A stretch of 16,021 bases of DNA from an uncultured beta proteobacterium (GTDB lineage Bacteria; Pseudomonadota; Gammaproteobacteria; Burkholderiales; Burkholderiaceae). Location of the stretch: NCBI GenBank assembly GCA_903827075.1, contig CAIKGX010000023.1, positions 1 to 16,021 on the forward strand, in the 5' to 3' direction. The position numbers were made by a program, and so were the translations under genes. Within the stretch, counting starts at the first letter, position 1; every line of letters begins with the position of its first letter. The notes under the pieces were generated by a model, which saw only the letters and a list, made by a program, of their open reading frames with translations, did no database searches and had not been told where the DNA came from. This document shows positions 14,962-16,021 of this stretch, piece by piece.

Positions 14962-15456
14962 TTATTTATCTTTAATAGCCAGCATCGTGCCGCGACATTT
15001 TTTTGCGCCACACCGGCACTCGTAATCTTTTTTCATTTGTTTGGTAATACGCCCATCAACTCCTAAAGAGTAGTCATAGAAAAGCTCTTCACCAACCTTA
15101 AGAGCGCGTTTGGCATAAACAAACACGCGGGGTTTGCCGTTGAAATCATCTTCTCGGGTTTCACAAATCGGTTTACAGGAATGATTAATCCAACGCGCAG
15201 CGTTACCACCATACTTTGCATCAATACAACGGCCGTCCTCTAAAGAAAAGTAGAAGGTATGATTTGGATCCCCGGGATCGTGCGGGTGGCGTTTTTCTGC
15301 CAACTTCCAAGGAATGATCTCACCTTTGTACTCAATAATGGCAGCGCCTTTTTTAATTGGCTTCACCACAAAAACCCCTTTTCCATGAATGGGGGAGTTT
15401 TTAACAACAATACGGGACCGGTCAATGCTGGGTGGTTTTAATTTCTTTTTACTCAT
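14962..15456 (-). CDS. SET-domain protein lysine methyltransferase-like
   Basis: This 164-aa protein is almost entirely one SET domain, the fold of eukaryote-type protein lysine methyltransferases. Visible SAM/substrate motifs are HGKGVF (24-29), IEYKGE (41-46), RWINHSC (88-94) and EELFYDY (123-129). A post-SET segment ECRCGAKKCRG (146-156) provides C147, C149 and C154, which with C94 would form the usual zinc site. So the catalytic core looks complete. The N-terminus is basic (MSKKKLKPP). It starts 6 nt after the gyrB stop without a strong ribosome site, suggesting coupling. The target is unknown. A lysine-rich histone H1-like or ribosomal protein is possible, but this is inference. Confidence 0.93.
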   Translation of the reverse strand: MSKKKLKPPSIDRSRIVVKNSPIHGKGVFVVKPIKKGAAIIEYKGEIIPWKLAEKRHPHDPGDPNHTFYFSLEDGRCIDAKYGGNAARWINHSCKPICETREDDFNGKPRVFVYAKRALKVGEELFYDYSLGVDGRITKQMKKDYECRCGAKKCRGTMLAIKDK

Positions 15457-15462
15457 GAAGTA

Positions 15463-16021
15463 TTAAACGTCTAAGTTGCGAGCAATCAAGGCATTTTTTT
15501 CAATAAATGCGCGGCGGGGCTCTACCTCATCCCCCATTAATGTAGTAAACACTTGATCGGCAGCAATGGCATCCTCAATTCTGACTTGTAGCAAAGTGCG
15601 TGTTGTGGTGTCCATTGTGGTTTCCCACAACTGTAGTGGGTTCATCTCACCCAAGCCTTTGTATCGTTGGCGACTAAGCACTCTCTCCGCTTCTGATAGT
15701 AACCAAGTAAAGGCGGCTCTAAAGTTTTGAATGGATTGCTCTTTTTGATTTTTGTCTGGGTCGCCACGGCGAACCTTAGATCCTGGCAGCACTTTCCCAG
15801 ATAAGACTGCTGCCGCGTTTGCGAGGCTTTGATAATCATCACCATGAACAAAGTCAGAGTTAATTGCTGACAACTTCAGGTTGCCGTGAATGCGCCGCGA
15901 TAAAAGTAACTTGTAACGGTCGGTGCGCTCTTCTTTTTGCACAATAATTTCTGGTGCTAGCGCCAATGGGTTTAACGTATCTGCAAGAGCTGCCGCCAAT
16001 CTCTCGGCAGAGTCTTGTGCA
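15463..16021 (-). CDS. gyrB: DNA gyrase subunit B, C-terminal 185 residues (runs off right edge)
   Basis: The frame is open to the right edge and ends at TAA 15465-15463. The C-terminal motif QRYKGLGEMNPLQLWETTM, followed by AIAADQVFTTLMGDEVEPRRAFIEKNAL, is the GyrB type. ParE (topoisomerase IV) has the related RFKGLGEM box but lacks the EPRRAFIE-NA ending. GyrB carries the ATPase and TOPRIM parts of gyrase, which introduces negative supercoils. A gyrB here fits a dnaA-dnaN-gyrB origin region continuing off the right edge. The 5' part, including the ATPase domain, is outside the window. An internal TTG at 15999 is not the real start. Confidence 0.96.
   Translation of the reverse strand, partial: AQDSAERLAAALADTLNPLALAPEIIVQKEERTDRYKLLLSRRIHGNLKLSAINSDFVHGDDYQSLANAAAVLSGKVLPGSKVRRGDPDKNQKEQSIQNFRAAFTWLLSEAERVLSRQRYKGLGEMNPLQLWETTMDTTTRTLLQVRIEDAIAADQVFTTLMGDEVEPRRAFIEKNALIARNLDV

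Noticed and set aside
15463..16021. Reading the right-edge gene as parE (topoisomerase IV subunit B)
   Set aside because: The QRYKGLGEMNP box and the EPRRAFIEKNA ending are GyrB-type. The neighbourhood also fits gyrB close to the origin.

Overview
The window looks like an origin-proximal piece of a betaproteobacterial chromosome. The closest fit I can suggest is Burkholderiaceae of the Polynucleobacter type. The reasons are mid-40s G+C by eye, very compact gene packing, a small DUF3717-type protein (a family I associate with Burkholderiales), and the order gyrB ... mnmG-rsmG-parA-parB-atpIBEFHAGD. The genus is inferred from the look of the proteins, not tested. Every gene lies on the minus strand, so transcription runs from the right edge (16021) to the left edge (1). 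dnaN and dnaA probably lie just beyond the right edge, and the rest of atpD plus atpC beyond the left edge.

Right part, in order of transcription: the 3' end of gyrB (16021-15463), a small SET-domain protein with a complete post-SET zinc motif (15456-14962), and a 73-aa DUF3717-type protein (14947-14726), all tightly spaced. A five-gene branched-chain-amino-acid-type ABC transporter follows: livG, livF, a periplasmic binding protein, livH and livM (14625-10045). It ends in a GC hairpin with a UUCG loop just after livM.

Middle part: after a 176-bp intergenic region come mnmG, rsmG, parA and parB (9868-5578). mnmG and rsmG overlap by 4 nt, and the other gaps are 8 and 24 nt. Two sites match the ParB-binding parS consensus. 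One is a perfect 16-mer inside mnmG. The other lies in the mnmG upstream region, on top of the -35 position of a good extended -10 promoter. ParA, ParB and both parS sites therefore sit together, and ParB could plausibly repress the transcript that encodes it.

Left part: the F1Fo ATP synthase genes atpI, B, E, F, H, A, G and the first 71 codons of atpD follow parB with no visible terminator. Catalytic and proton-path residues are intact (AtpB R223, AtpE D64, AtpA Walker A and R376). A 9-bp-stem hairpin separates atpE from atpF and may help set the excess of c subunit.

No RNA genes, insertion sequences, CRISPR arrays or broken genes were seen, and no stretch above 300 bp lacks a gene. I did not find an undescribed defence or mobile system. 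The observations most worth checking are the parS/promoter overlap, the parS embedded in mnmG, the Walker A Lys-to-Arg change in LivF, the SET methyltransferase next to gyrB, and the doubtful atpI start.
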